Below, piece by piece: positions 38,067-46,987 of a stretch of DNA of 64,000 nt. The notes beneath the pieces are model-generated. The model ran no database searches and was not told the origin of the DNA. It saw nothing but the letters and a program-made list of their open reading frames with translations. Every line of letters starts with the position of its first letter. The first letter of the stretch is position 1. A program made the translations under genes and the position numbers. The DNA is from an uncultured Paracoccaceae bacterium (GTDB taxonomy: Bacteria; Pseudomonadota; Alphaproteobacteria; Rhodobacterales; Rhodobacteraceae): assembly GCA_913041145.1 (NCBI GenBank), contig CAJWHE010000002.1:1-64000 (forward strand), given 5' to 3'.

Positions 38067-38113
38067 AAGGGTACAAAATGCGTCATTGTTTAACTTAAAC
38101 TCGTCAACAATCT
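38067..38113 (-). promoter_or_regulatory. Conserved 47-bp upstream element, soxB copy
   Basis: On the minus strand it contains TGACGAG and TGACGCA as direct half-sites spaced 21 bases apart, and it matches the copy before the TauD-like gene at 32 of 47 positions including the outer AAGGGTA and ATCT ends. It lies in the divergent spacer with the aminotransferase gene, so it could also influence that gene. Confidence 0.65.
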
Positions 38114-38251
38114 ATAACTAGCCTTTTTTTCTTAAAACAAGTTACTTACTTATATTTTCAAAGCAAAATAAATAGACGCTTTTTAATTTCTACGCTAAGT
38201 GTCAAGGTAAAATAAATCACGACTATTATTTTGTAATAATTGGAGATCTCT

Positions 38252-39415
38252 ATGTTAAAAACTAACCCCTCACTTGAACGTTTAGGGACAGAATCTGCCT
38301 TTGAGGTCTTAGCTCGGGCTCAGGAGTTAGTATCTCAAGGTAAAAGTATAATAAACCTTGGCATTGGCCAACCAGACTTTTCGACCCCTGAACATATTGT
38401 CGAAGCTGGCATAAAGTCTCTTAAAGATGGTCATCATGGTTACACGCCAGCAAATGGCTTGCCAGTTTTAAGGGAAGCTGTTTGTGATGATTTAGCTAGG
38501 CGACACAATGTTAGAGTTGCCTCCAAAAATATTGTAATAGTACCTGGTGGCAAGCCAACTATGTTTTTTACAATACTTATGTTTGGTGCGCCAGGGGCAG
38601 AAATTTTATATCCAAACCCTGGTTTTCCAATTTATGAATCTTTAATAAGGTATAGTGGAGCTACCCCTATCCCAATTGCTCTTGAGGAAGAAAAAGACTT
38701 TGCTTTTCAAGCAGAAACAGTTCTGTCCCAAATAACACCAAAAACCAGACTAATAATAATAAATAGTCCTGCCAACCCTACAGGAGGGGTAACTCCAAAG
38801 TCAGAAATTGATAAATTAGTTTCTGGCCTCTTAGAGCACCCAAATGTAGCAATACTTTCTGATGAAATATATAGTGAGATGCTCTATGATGGTCGAAAAC
38901 ACACAAGCCTTCTACAATACCCAGAAATTAGAGATAGACTAATAATGCTTGATGGTTGGTCGAAAACATACGCTATGACGGGTTGGAGATTGGGGTACGC
39001 TGTCTGGCCAGATCAATTAGTTGATCATGCAACAAGGCTTTGTATTAATGATCACTCATGCGTAAATGCATCTGCGCAACATGCTGGACTTGCCGCTTTG
39101 ACTGGTCCTCGAGATGATATAAATAAAATGTTTTTAGCATTTGATGACAGACGCAAAATAATTGTTTCTAAACTTAACAAGATACCAGGGTTTAGGTGTG
39201 CTAATTCTGCTGGAGCATTTTATGCTTTTCCAAATATTGAAGAAACAGGGTTAACCTCGCGCAATGCGCAAGACCGCTTTTTAAATGAAGCAGGTGTGGC
39301 CGCTATAGCAGGAACAAGTTTCGGAAATTCAGGAGAAGGATTTATAAGGTTTTCTTATGCAAATAGCATAGAAAACATAGAAGAAGCATTGTTCCGTATA
39401 GAAAATATTTTATAA
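38252..39415 (+). CDS. Class I/II pyridoxal-phosphate aminotransferase
   Basis: A 387-residue fold-type I aminotransferase from the ATG at 38252, which has TGGAG 6 bases upstream. Signatures include NLGIGQPDF near residue 37, PANPTGG near 168, the cofactor-binding SDEIYSEMLYDG, and the PLP lysine in GWSKTYAMTGWRLGY near residue 232; the carboxylate-binding arginine is in GEGFIRFSYA near the C-terminus. It is close to aspartate/aromatic or alanine aminotransferases of subgroup I-gamma. It is divergent from soxB and shares its spacer. The substrate is not determined. Confidence 0.88.
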   Translation: MLKTNPSLERLGTESAFEVLARAQELVSQGKSIINLGIGQPDFSTPEHIVEAGIKSLKDGHHGYTPANGLPVLREAVCDDLARRHNVRVASKNIVIVPGGKPTMFFTILMFGAPGAEILYPNPGFPIYESLIRYSGATPIPIALEEEKDFAFQAETVLSQITPKTRLIIINSPANPTGGVTPKSEIDKLVSGLLEHPNVAILSDEIYSEMLYDGRKHTSLLQYPEIRDRLIMLDGWSKTYAMTGWRLGYAVWPDQLVDHATRLCINDHSCVNASAQHAGLAALTGPRDDINKMFLAFDDRRKIIVSKLNKIPGFRCANSAGAFYAFPNIEETGLTSRNAQDRFLNEAGVAAIAGTSFGNSGEGFIRFSYANSIENIEEALFRIENIL

Positions 39416-39613
39416 TACTTGTATTACTCGTATTTTATTATTTTTTGCTACGCTTTTTTAAATAGTCTTAAAAGTTTATAATAACCCAGCTACACCTATA
39501 TAAAGTAAGGTGATATATTTTAGAATATATAGCAATACTCAGTTAATCGATGTCATAGTTGAAAAGTGGTAAAAAATCCCGTATTTGGTATGCAAGCTAA
39601 AAAAAGGCACGCT

Positions 39614-40225
39614 GTGACAAACCATCTCTACAAAAATGATATACCAGAAGGCTTAAGTTTAGGCTCTATCATTGCAATAGATTGTGAAACGATGGGCCTT
39701 AATATAAAAAGAGATCGTCTTTGCTTGGTTCAACTATCTAACGGTGATGGAAATACACATTTAGTTCAAATTGAGTCAATACAAAAACCTGCTCCAAACC
39801 TATGCAAACTTCTTTGTGATACCACCATACTAAAGTTATTTCATTTTGGACGCTTTGATATTGCAGTACTATTGCAAACCTTTGGTGTTTTAACTAGCCC
39901 AGTTTACTGTACTAAAATAGCATCTAAGCTCGTACGAACTTACACAGACAAACACGGTTTAAAAAATCTAATACAAGAGTTCTTAGAAATTGACATTTCT
40001 AAACATCAGCAATCTAGCGATTGGGGAGCAAAAAAACTAACAAATTCTCAAATTGAATATGCAGCATCAGACGTATTATACTTACACTCATTAAAAACTA
40101 AGTTAGACATAATATTAGAGCGAGAATCTCGGGTCGAGTTCGCAGAAAAATGCTTCGAGTTTCTACCCACTAGAGCTCAGTTAGACCTGGCTGGATGGCC
40201 AGACACAGATTTATTCTCCCATTAA
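39614..40225 (+). CDS. RNase D-like 3'-5' exonuclease
   Basis: About 203 residues from the GTG at 39614, chosen because AAAAGG lies 7 bases upstream and because alphaproteobacterial homologues start at the corresponding position; earlier in-frame starts at 39566 and 39587 are possible. DEDDy motifs are clear: AIDCETMGL (Asp, Glu), HFGRFDIAVL (Asp), and the C-terminal QIEYAASDVLYL (Tyr, Asp). There is no HRDC domain, so it is the short, alphaproteobacterial RNase D-like form involved in RNA 3'-end processing. It precedes kdsD by 6 bases, a conserved neighbourhood. Confidence 0.88.
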   Translation: MTNHLYKNDIPEGLSLGSIIAIDCETMGLNIKRDRLCLVQLSNGDGNTHLVQIESIQKPAPNLCKLLCDTTILKLFHFGRFDIAVLLQTFGVLTSPVYCTKIASKLVRTYTDKHGLKNLIQEFLEIDISKHQQSSDWGAKKLTNSQIEYAASDVLYLHSLKTKLDIILERESRVEFAEKCFEFLPTRAQLDLAGWPDTDLFSH

Positions 40226-40231
40226 TATAAA

Positions 40232-41206
40232 GTGACCATTAAAGTGAAAAATATTAAACTTGTAGAAATAGGCCAACGTGTGATCAATACAGAAATGCTT
40301 GCTCTGTCGGCTTTATCAAGCTCTTTAGACCAAACCTTTTCAAATGCAGTTGAACTAATTTTAACAGCTACCGGACGTGTTATTGTAAGTGGGATGGGAA
40401 AATCTGGACATATAGCACGAAAAATAGCGTCAACTCTGGCATCAACTGGGACACCAGCTCATTTTGTACACCCAGCAGAAGCCAGTCATGGTGATCTTGG
40501 AATGATTGTGAAGGGTGATATTATAATAATATTATCTAACTCGGGAGAGACACCTGAGTTAGCCAATCTAGTTGCTTACTCAAAAAAATTCGAAATTCCC
40601 ATGATCGGAATCGCTCAAAATAAAAATAGTACACTTTTACAAAAAACTGATGTCTCAATTGTTTTACCTGAAGCGAAAGAAGCATGTGAATCCGGTATCG
40701 TCCCCACCACATCAACAACTATGACACTGGCGCTAGGGGACGCCTTATCCATTGCTCTAATGGAGCATCGTAGCTTTACGCCTAGCAATTTTAGAGAGTT
40801 TCACCCTGGAGGCAATCTAGGGGCACAACTTTCAAGAGTTAAAGATATAATGCATACAAATGATTTATTACCCTTAACAGACTTAAATACCCCAATGGAT
40901 AAAGTTCTGATTAATATGAGTAAAAAAGGGTTTGGTATAGTTGGAGTGTTAGATAAACAAGATAATCTTCTAGGAATTATTACTGATGGGGACTTACGTC
41001 GCAACATGGACACCCTTCTTGACATGAATGCAAAAGAAGTAATGACAATTAATCCTCAGGTAATTGAGTCAAAATCTTTACTAGTCGAAGCTCTGGAAAT
41101 TATGAATTCTAGGAAAATTACATGTCTATTTGTCGTTGAAGAAAATAAACCTATAGGGATTATACATATTCATGATTGCCTACGGGCGGGTATAAAACAG
41201 AAATGA
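40232..41206 (+). CDS. kdsD: Arabinose-5-phosphate isomerase (KdsD/KpsF)
   Basis: A 324-residue protein with an N-terminal SIS domain (GMGKSGHIARKIASTLASTGTPA near residue 52, SNSGETPE near 105) and two C-terminal CBS domains (LTDLNTPMDKVL and GIITDGDLRRNM). It interconverts ribulose-5-phosphate and arabinose-5-phosphate, the first step of Kdo synthesis. Starts are GTG at 40232 or 40244. It is followed by lptC with an ATGA overlap, placing Kdo supply and LPS export in one operon. Confidence 0.95.
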   Translation: MTIKVKNIKLVEIGQRVINTEMLALSALSSSLDQTFSNAVELILTATGRVIVSGMGKSGHIARKIASTLASTGTPAHFVHPAEASHGDLGMIVKGDIIIILSNSGETPELANLVAYSKKFEIPMIGIAQNKNSTLLQKTDVSIVLPEAKEACESGIVPTTSTTMTLALGDALSIALMEHRSFTPSNFREFHPGGNLGAQLSRVKDIMHTNDLLPLTDLNTPMDKVLINMSKKGFGIVGVLDKQDNLLGIITDGDLRRNMDTLLDMNAKEVMTINPQVIESKSLLVEALEIMNSRKITCLFVVEENKPIGIIHIHDCLRAGIKQK

Positions 41207-41802
41207 TAGCATTTGATAATAAGTACTCATACTTTGTTTTTTTTGCAAAAATTTTTCTTCCTATCTCTGCACTGTTAATCCTTTCAACCCTATTCCTACT
41301 CGTTAAATTTTCAGACTCATCTCAAATAGTTTCAATATCAGATATTGGCACAGATCGAGACATAGCGAACCAAAAAATCACATCTCCAATCTATTCTGGG
41401 TTAACAGATGATGGGTCCATACTAGAGTTTTCATCTCGCACTATTGCTCCCGGAATATTAAACTCAAAAAAAGTTTATGCTAAAGATGTAGTTGCAAAAA
41501 TAACTACACCTAATGGAAGTATATATGAAGTTTACTCAAAAAAGGGTTCATACAATGACAAAACATCAACTGTTGACTTAAAAAAAGATGTTATTGTTCA
41601 TATGCCAGAGGGTTATAAGATATTTACTGATAATCTATCAACACATATAAAGAAAACCTTACTTGAGTCTCCAACCCCTATAATGGCTGAAAGCCCACTT
41701 GGAACATTAAAAGCTGGAAATATGTTGATAATAGAAAAAAACAATCAACATCTTCTAATTTTCAAAAAAGGCGTTACACTGAAAACTAAGATACCAGGTT
41801 AG
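41203..41802 (+). CDS. lptC: LPS export protein LptC
   Basis: About 199 residues from the ATG at 41203, which overlaps the kdsD stop as ATGA. An N-terminal membrane anchor (about residues 12-37) is followed by a periplasmic beta-jellyroll domain with the LptC/YrbK pattern, including ITSPIYSGLTDDGS and SSRTIAP. LptC links the inner-membrane LptBFG extractor to the periplasmic LptA bridge. LptF and LptG are not in the window. Sequence conservation is weak, as usual, but position and topology are decisive. Confidence 0.9.
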   Translation: MIAFDNKYSYFVFFAKIFLPISALLILSTLFLLVKFSDSSQIVSISDIGTDRDIANQKITSPIYSGLTDDGSILEFSSRTIAPGILNSKKVYAKDVVAKITTPNGSIYEVYSKKGSYNDKTSTVDLKKDVIVHMPEGYKIFTDNLSTHIKKTLLESPTPIMAESPLGTLKAGNMLIIEKNNQHLLIFKKGVTLKTKIPG

Positions 41803-41810
41803 GCTTTAAA

Positions 41811-42323
41811 ATGAATTTTTTTAAAACTTTAGTAATAGCGGTAATTATAAGTGGGTTATTTGGTTCTATGTCCGCAGGGGAATCAGTAACAAAGCCAGAC
41901 ATAGGCTTTAAATTTGATAGCTCATTACCTCTAACAATAACGTCAAGCCAATTAAACATTGAGCAAAGTATCGGTAAAGCTACTTTCATTGGTGACGTCG
42001 TAGCAACGCAGGGAAACCTAATTCTGAGCTCAGAGGAGCTGTTGGTTGAGTACGAAATGGAAAACAAGCGTATGACTAGTGTTATGAAACGCTTAACCGC
42101 AAAGATTAACGTTACCTTTGTATCTGACGAACAAAGCGCGGAATCCAAAAAAATGGTATATGATGTGAAATCCGAAAAAATTATAATGACTGGGAATGTA
42201 TTTGTTACCGAAGGTGTAAGTGCGACCTCAGGAGATAAATTGACTATTAATTTGATTTCAGGGTCTCGTAAAATGGAAGGCAATGTAAGAACTGTTATAG
42301 TCTCAGAGGGTAAAGATGAGTAA
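41811..42323 (+). CDS. lptA: Periplasmic LPS transport protein LptA
   Basis: A 170-residue protein with a Sec signal peptide (about 1-22, ending SMSAG) and an OstA-like beta-jellyroll containing ITSSQLNIEQSIGKATFIGDVVATQG, the classical LptA strand pattern. It forms the periplasmic bridge carrying lipopolysaccharide. It starts 8 bases after lptC and overlaps lptB by 8 bases. Confidence 0.92.
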   Translation: MNFFKTLVIAVIISGLFGSMSAGESVTKPDIGFKFDSSLPLTITSSQLNIEQSIGKATFIGDVVATQGNLILSSEELLVEYEMENKRMTSVMKRLTAKINVTFVSDEQSAESKKMVYDVKSEKIIMTGNVFVTEGVSATSGDKLTINLISGSRKMEGNVRTVIVSEGKDE

Positions 42324-43077
42324 AACTCCTAAGCTTGAGTTAAAAAGTGGTTACTCTGGCCTCCAGGTTACTGGGTTAAGTAAAAGCTATAAGAAGAAAC
42401 CAATTATTAGAAACATAAACCTAAAGTTATATAAAGGGGAAGCTATAGCACTTTTGGGGCCAAACGGATCCGGAAAAACAACTTGTTTTTATTCAATTGC
42501 CGGACTTGTAAACTCTGATATGGGCTCAGTGGTAATCGACGGAAGAGATGTTACAAATCTACCAATGTATAGGCGTGCTAGACTGGGGATCGGGTACCTT
42601 CCTCAAGAAATGTCTATATTTAGAGGTTTAACAGTTGAAGATAATATCTTAGCTGTTTTAGAAATTACAGTTAAAGATAGACGAACGCGTCTAGATAAAC
42701 TTGAAGAACTTCTAAGTGAGTTTTCTATTGGCCATTTACGGCGAGCTGCAGCCCTTTCATTGTCTGGAGGAGAGCGTCGTCGAACTGAAATAGCTAGGTG
42801 CTTAGCGACTAATCCAAAGTATCTGTTACTAGATGAACCCTTCGCTGGAGTAGATCCAATAGCAGTAGAAGAAATTCGAAATCTGGTTAGCTCCCTTAAA
42901 AACCGTGGGATTGGTGTTTTGATTACTGATCACAATGTTAGTGACACGTTAAAACTTATCGACAGGGCCTATATCTTGAATGACGGTCAAGTAATGATGA
43001 GTGGAACAGCAGACGAGGTTGTGAATGATGAAAATGTAAGGCGTGTTTATCTTGGTGATAAATTTAAAATCTCGTAG
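42316..43077 (+). CDS. lptB: LPS export ABC transporter ATP-binding protein LptB
   Basis: A 253-residue ABC ATPase with Walker A GPNGSGKT, Q-loop YLPQEMSIFRGLTVEDNILA, signature LSGGERRR, Walker B LLLDEPFAGVDP and switch His in ITDHNV. The RYLPQE-FRGLTVEDN region is diagnostic of LptB within the LIV family. It energises LPS extraction by LptFG. In many proteobacteria rpoN and hpf follow; here transcription converges on kdsB instead. Confidence 0.96.
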   Translation: MSKTPKLELKSGYSGLQVTGLSKSYKKKPIIRNINLKLYKGEAIALLGPNGSGKTTCFYSIAGLVNSDMGSVVIDGRDVTNLPMYRRARLGIGYLPQEMSIFRGLTVEDNILAVLEITVKDRRTRLDKLEELLSEFSIGHLRRAAALSLSGGERRRTEIARCLATNPKYLLLDEPFAGVDPIAVEEIRNLVSSLKNRGIGVLITDHNVSDTLKLIDRAYILNDGQVMMSGTADEVVNDENVRRVYLGDKFKIS

Positions 43078-43096
43078 TGCTATAAAAAATAAAGAT

Positions 43097-43897
43097 TTAA
43101 CTTAAACCCATTTCTAACATAAAGTTCTCTATTTTACCTATATCTTCAGGATTATTTAATTCCCAAAACTTGCGACCTTTAGCGTTCACCTCAACGCACA
43201 AAATCTTTTTATTATTTTCTATAAACCTTAACTGCTCCAAACCTTCTGATATCTCTAAATTACTACTTCCCCAACTCACATATCTGCTTAATATCTTTGT
43301 TCGGTAGGCATACACACCTACATGATGATAAACAAATCCCTCATTAGATTTTAATCGTTGCTCAGACATAAATGGAATTACTTCTTTAGAGAAATATAGA
43401 GCTGAAAAATCCTTGCTAAATACTGCTGTGGTTCCACCAACCATAGAATTTCTTCGATCCTCTAAAAGATCATTAACCATCGCAACATCACACCTTAAAA
43501 CCGGTGTCGCAACGTGAAAACTGGGTTTTTCTTTCAATGCATTAATTAAGTCATCAACAAACCAGGGTGGAGTTAAAGGTGCATCACCCTGAAAGTTCAC
43601 AACTATATCATACTCATTTCCTAATTTATCTGCCGCTTCAGCACACCTCTCTGTTCCATTTTTACACTGCTCAGATGTTATTATTACTTCCGCTCCAAAC
43701 CTTTCCGCCTCGTCTTTTATTCGTTCATCGTCAGTCGCGACAACAACTCTTTGAGCTCCCTTAACCTCTTTTGCGGCCCTCCAAGATCTTTCAATCAAAG
43801 TCATATTTTTTCCAAATGCCCCTTTAAGCATTGCTAAAGGCTTTCCCGGGTATCTAGTTGAAGCGTATCGCGCAGGAATAATTATTACAGTATTCAT
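43097..43897 (-). CDS. kdsB: 3-deoxy-manno-octulosonate cytidylyltransferase
   Basis: A 266-residue CMP-Kdo synthetase. The nucleotide-binding start PARYASTRYPGKPL is near residues 7-20 and the catalytic segment VVNFQGDAPL near residues 99-108. It activates Kdo with CTP for lipid A core assembly. It overlaps cysQ by the ATGA junction and converges on lptB. Slightly longer than the E. coli enzyme (248) and similar to some alphaproteobacterial forms. Confidence 0.94.
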   Translation of the reverse strand: MNTVIIIPARYASTRYPGKPLAMLKGAFGKNMTLIERSWRAAKEVKGAQRVVVATDDERIKDEAERFGAEVIITSEQCKNGTERCAEAADKLGNEYDIVVNFQGDAPLTPPWFVDDLINALKEKPSFHVATPVLRCDVAMVNDLLEDRRNSMVGGTTAVFSKDFSALYFSKEVIPFMSEQRLKSNEGFVYHHVGVYAYRTKILSRYVSWGSSNLEISEGLEQLRFIENNKKILCVEVNAKGRKFWELNNPEDIGKIENFMLEMGLS

Positions 43898-44694
43898 TTA
43901 GGTCCCTTCAGTTTAACACCAGGAATATATGCAATAAAAAATGGGTTTTCATAAGAAGTTTTACCATAAGTTAACGGTCGGTGATCTTCAAAATTAACCA
44001 CACAACCACCAGCATTCCTTAAAACTGCATGGCCAGCTGCAGTATCCCATTCCATTGTTCGTCCAAGCCTAGGATAAATATCAGCCTCACCTGCTGCTAG
44101 TAAACAAAATTTTAATGAAGAACCTGCTGCCTTAAGTCTAGAAACTTTATATTTAGATATATAGCTATTTGTCTCATTATTTCGGTGTGACTTAGAGGCA
44201 ACCATAATCAATTGATTATTATCAGGAACTCTTAACTCTAACTGCCTTACTTTTCCAGGCTCTAAAAAGTTGTATGGTGCCTCCTCTTCGACCGAACCTC
44301 CTTTTATATTAGTATAGAAAAGTCTTTTCTTTGCAGGTGCATATACTACTCCTAAAACTGGAACCCCATTTTCAACATACGCAATATTTATCGTAAAATC
44401 TCCATTTCGGTTGATAAATTCCTTCGTTCCATCAAGCGGATCTACAATGATAAAACTATCAGATGCTTTGCCATGAGTTAGCGTTTGTTCTTCAGTAACT
44501 AACTGAATATCACCAAACTCGGTTCTAATACCATTCGAAATATGCTCATCAGCAGCACGATCTGCCAAAGTAACTGGGCTATTATCTGACTTTAAATCTA
44601 TACCATAGTGATTAGACTCATAGATCTTCATTATTATTTCTCCAGCTTCAAGACACAATAACCGAAAGATATTAATCATTTTTTGTTGATCCAT
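43894..44694 (-). CDS. cysQ: 3'(2'),5'-bisphosphate nucleotidase CysQ
   Basis: A 266-residue member of the inositol monophosphatase superfamily. Metal-binding motifs are LVTEEQ near residue 60, DPLDGTKEFINR near 84-95, and EWDTAAGHAVLRNAGG near 218. It hydrolyses the by-product adenosine 3',5'-bisphosphate (PAP) and can affect sulfate assimilation. It is co-transcribed with kdsB, a frequent alphaproteobacterial pairing. Some close relatives are inositol phosphatases, but the TKEF motif favours CysQ. Confidence 0.9.
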   Translation of the reverse strand: MDQQKMINIFRLLCLEAGEIIMKIYESNHYGIDLKSDNSPVTLADRAADEHISNGIRTEFGDIQLVTEEQTLTHGKASDSFIIVDPLDGTKEFINRNGDFTINIAYVENGVPVLGVVYAPAKKRLFYTNIKGGSVEEEAPYNFLEPGKVRQLELRVPDNNQLIMVASKSHRNNETNSYISKYKVSRLKAAGSSLKFCLLAAGEADIYPRLGRTMEWDTAAGHAVLRNAGGCVVNFEDHRPLTYGKTSYENPFFIAYIPGVKLKGPK

Positions 44695-44846
44695 ACAGTA
44701 AGCACTTTCTGTGAAAAACTATTATAACTTTTAAAAAGCAATACAGCTTTTTATACTTTTCTCTTAGAATTTACGAGTAGTTGTACCGATTTTTTTATAA
44801 AAAAGTGCTTTTTATCCATATTATTTAAATTCTCTTTTGCTGAAAC

Positions 44847-44875
44847 CTTGTAGCAAGCCTTAGCCATCCCTATAT
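44847..44875 (+). promoter_or_regulatory. Sigma-32 (RpoH) heat-shock promoter of dnaK
   Basis: CTTG at 44847-44850, an 18-base spacer, and CCTATAT at 44869-44875 match the alphaproteobacterial RpoH consensus CTTG-N17/18-CYTATNT exactly. Transcription would start about 95 bases before the dnaK ATG at 44980. Confidence 0.85.
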
Positions 44876-44921
44876 ATTTTTCGAACTGAAGTAAAAACCT
44901 TCATAACGTTTTTTAATAACT

Positions 44922-44946
44922 CCTAAGACCTCTACGGTCTGTTAGG
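44922..44946 (+). other. Hairpin in the dnaK 5' untranslated region
   Basis: CCTAAGACC (44922-44930) pairs with GGTCT-G-TTAGG (44936-44946): an outer 5-bp stem, a one-base bulge and an inner stem closed by TCTAC. It lies 33 bases before the start codon, between the heat-shock promoter and the AAAGGA ribosome site. It does not cover the ribosome site directly. No U-run follows, so it is not a terminator. Confidence 0.65.
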
Positions 44947-44979
44947 AAGAATAGTAGAAATTTAGAAAGGACTATAATT

Positions 44980-46899
44980 ATGGCAAAAGTCATTGGCATT
45001 GATCTGGGTACAACAAACTCATGCGTAGCCATAATGGACGGCTCAAAACCCCGGGTAATTGAAAATAGTGAGGGGGCCAGAACCACTCCATCAATAGTTG
45101 GTTTTAAAGATGATGAACGGCTGGTTGGTCAAGCGGCAAAAAGGCAAGCAGTTACCAACCCAACAAATACTGTTTTTGCTGTAAAACGCCTTATAGGTCG
45201 TAGTTTTGACGATAAAGACCTTGCAAAAGAAAAAAAGAATATGCCGTTTGACATCGTTGATGGTGGAAATGGTGACGCTTGGGTAAAGGCAGGGTCTCAA
45301 AATTATTCTCCTGCTCAAATTTCAGCATTTATTTTACAAAAAATGAAGGAAACAGTCGAAAGCTATCTTGGAGAAGAAGTTACTCAAGCTGTTATAACAG
45401 TTCCTGCTTATTTTAATGATGCACAACGTCAAGCAACTAAAGATGCAGGAAAAATAGCTGGGCTAGAAGTTTTGCGAATTATTAATGAACCGACTGCAGC
45501 AGCTTTAGCATATGGGTTAGATAAGAAAGAAACTAAAACTATAGCAGTTTATGACCTTGGTGGTGGAACTTTTGATATTACGATTTTAGAAATTGATGAT
45601 GGCTTGTTTGAGGTAAAGTCCACAAACGGGAATACATTCCTTGGTGGTGAAGACTTTGATATGAGAATTGTAAACTACCTTTCGGACGAGTTTAAGAAAG
45701 AAACCGGTGTTGATCTTACAAAAGATAAAGTAGCCTTACAGCGCTTAAAAGAAGCAGCTGAAAAAGCTAAGATAGAGCTTTCTTCTTCTCAACAAACAGA
45801 AATTAATCAACCCTTTATTTCAATGGACCCAAATGGAGGACAACCTCTTCATTTGGTCATGAAATTAACTCGCTCTAAATTAGAGTCTTTGGTTAATGAC
45901 TTAATAAAAGCTTCAATAAAACCCTGCCAGGCAGCCATTAAAGATGCTGGCCTCTCAACTTCAAATATTGATGAAGTAGTATTAGTAGGTGGTATGACGC
46001 GAATGCCAAAGGTTATAGAAGAGGTATCAAAGTTTTTTGGACGAGAGCCCAACAAAGGTGTTAATCCTGATGAAGTGGTTGCAATGGGGGCAGCTGTTCA
46101 GGCAGGCGTTTTACAAGGGGACGTGAAAGATGTTGTTTTACTAGATGTCACTCCACTCTCATTGGGAATTGAAACTCTTGGTGGTGTATTCACACGTTTA
46201 ATTGATAGAAACACTACTATCCCAACAAAGAAGAGCCAAGTGTTCTCCACCGCAGAAGATAATCAAAGTGCCGTAACAATTCGTGTCTTTCAGGGTGAAC
46301 GAGAAATGGCGAATGATAATAAAATTCTTGGTCAGTTTAATTTGGAGGAAATCCCACCGTCACCTAGAGGGCTCCCTCAAATAGAGGTTACATTTGATAT
46401 AGACGCCAACGGTATCGTTTCTGTTGGGGCTAAAGACAAAGGAACAGGAAAAGAACAAGCTATAACTATCCAAGCTTCTGGTGGTCTTTCAGAGGACGAA
46501 ATTGAACAAATGGTTAAAGATGCTGAGGCAAATGCTGAAGCAGATTCAGAGCGCCGTGCGTTAGTAGAAGCCAAAAACCAAGCTGAAAGTTTAATACATG
46601 GAACAAAAAAATCTCTTGAAGAGCATGGTGATAAGGTAGACGGTTCTACCGTTGAAGCTATCGAATTAGCAATGAAAGCGCTTGAGGAAACTCTCGAAAC
46701 TGAAGATGCAGATAAAATAAGTAGTGGAACACAAAATCTAACTGATGCTGCAATGAAACTTGGTGAGGCCATTTATAAATCTCAACAAGAAGCAGCTAGC
46801 GCTGAAGGTCCTTCAGAAGACTATAGTGATGAACCACAAGGGGTTGATCAAGATATTGTTGATGCAGACTTTGAGGATCTAGATAACGATAAACACTAA
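44980..46899 (+). CDS. dnaK: Molecular chaperone DnaK (Hsp70)
   Basis: A 639-residue DnaK. The nucleotide-binding domain begins [16 protein letters not shown], contains the Hsp70 signature [15 protein letters not shown], and [13 protein letters not shown] near residue 335; the interdomain linker [12 protein letters not shown] is followed by the substrate-binding domain and a helical lid, and the tail ends in an acidic [12 protein letters not shown]-like sequence typical of alphaproteobacteria. ATP-dependent protein folding in the cytoplasm with DnaJ and GrpE. A sigma-32 promoter precedes it and dnaJ follows. Confidence 0.98.
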   Translation: MAKVIGIDLGTTNSCVAIMDGSKPRVIENSEGARTTPSIVGFKDDERLVGQAAKRQAVTNPTNTVFAVKRLIGRSFDDKDLAKEKKNMPFDIVDGGNGDAWVKAGSQNYSPAQISAFILQKMKETVESYLGEEVTQAVITVPAYFNDAQRQATKDAGKIAGLEVLRIINEPTAAALAYGLDKKETKTIAVYDLGGGTFDITILEIDDGLFEVKSTNGNTFLGGEDFDMRIVNYLSDEFKKETGVDLTKDKVALQRLKEAAEKAKIELSSSQQTEINQPFISMDPNGGQPLHLVMKLTRSKLESLVNDLIKASIKPCQAAIKDAGLSTSNIDEVVLVGGMTRMPKVIEEVSKFFGREPNKGVNPDEVVAMGAAVQAGVLQGDVKDVVLLDVTPLSLGIETLGGVFTRLIDRNTTIPTKKSQVFSTAEDNQSAVTIRVFQGEREMANDNKILGQFNLEEIPPSPRGLPQIEVTFDIDANGIVSVGAKDKGTGKEQAITIQASGGLSEDEIEQMVKDAEANAEADSERRALVEAKNQAESLIHGTKKSLEEHGDKVDGSTVEAIELAMKALEETLETEDADKISSGTQNLTDAAMKLGEAIYKSQQEAASAEGPSEDYSDEPQGVDQDIVDADFEDLDNDKH

Positions 46900-46932
46900 T
46901 AAAAAATTATATTGTGTTTAAAGGACATGGAA

Positions 46933-46960
46933 AAGCCGGTAAAAACAAAAGTGCCGGCTT
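46933..46960 (+). other. Hairpin in the dnaK-dnaJ spacer
   Basis: AAGCCGG (46933-46939) and CCGGCTT (46954-46960) form a perfect 7-bp GC-rich stem with a 14-base loop between dnaK and dnaJ. With no U-run behind it, a partial terminator or processing site that lets dnaK exceed dnaJ is plausible. Confidence 0.65.
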
Positions 46961-46987
46961 ACTACTTAAGAAAAGGCTAGGCGAATA

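Noticed and set aside
37973-38251. Possible glycine riboswitch before soxB
   Set aside because: Sarcosine/glycine context made it worth looking for, but I see no GG-rich paired aptamer pattern; the shared TGACG repeats explain the region better.
41786-42283. Minus-strand frame of 165 codons opposite lptA
   Set aside because: lptA has a signal peptide and correct operon packing; the opposite frame covers the gene without independent support.
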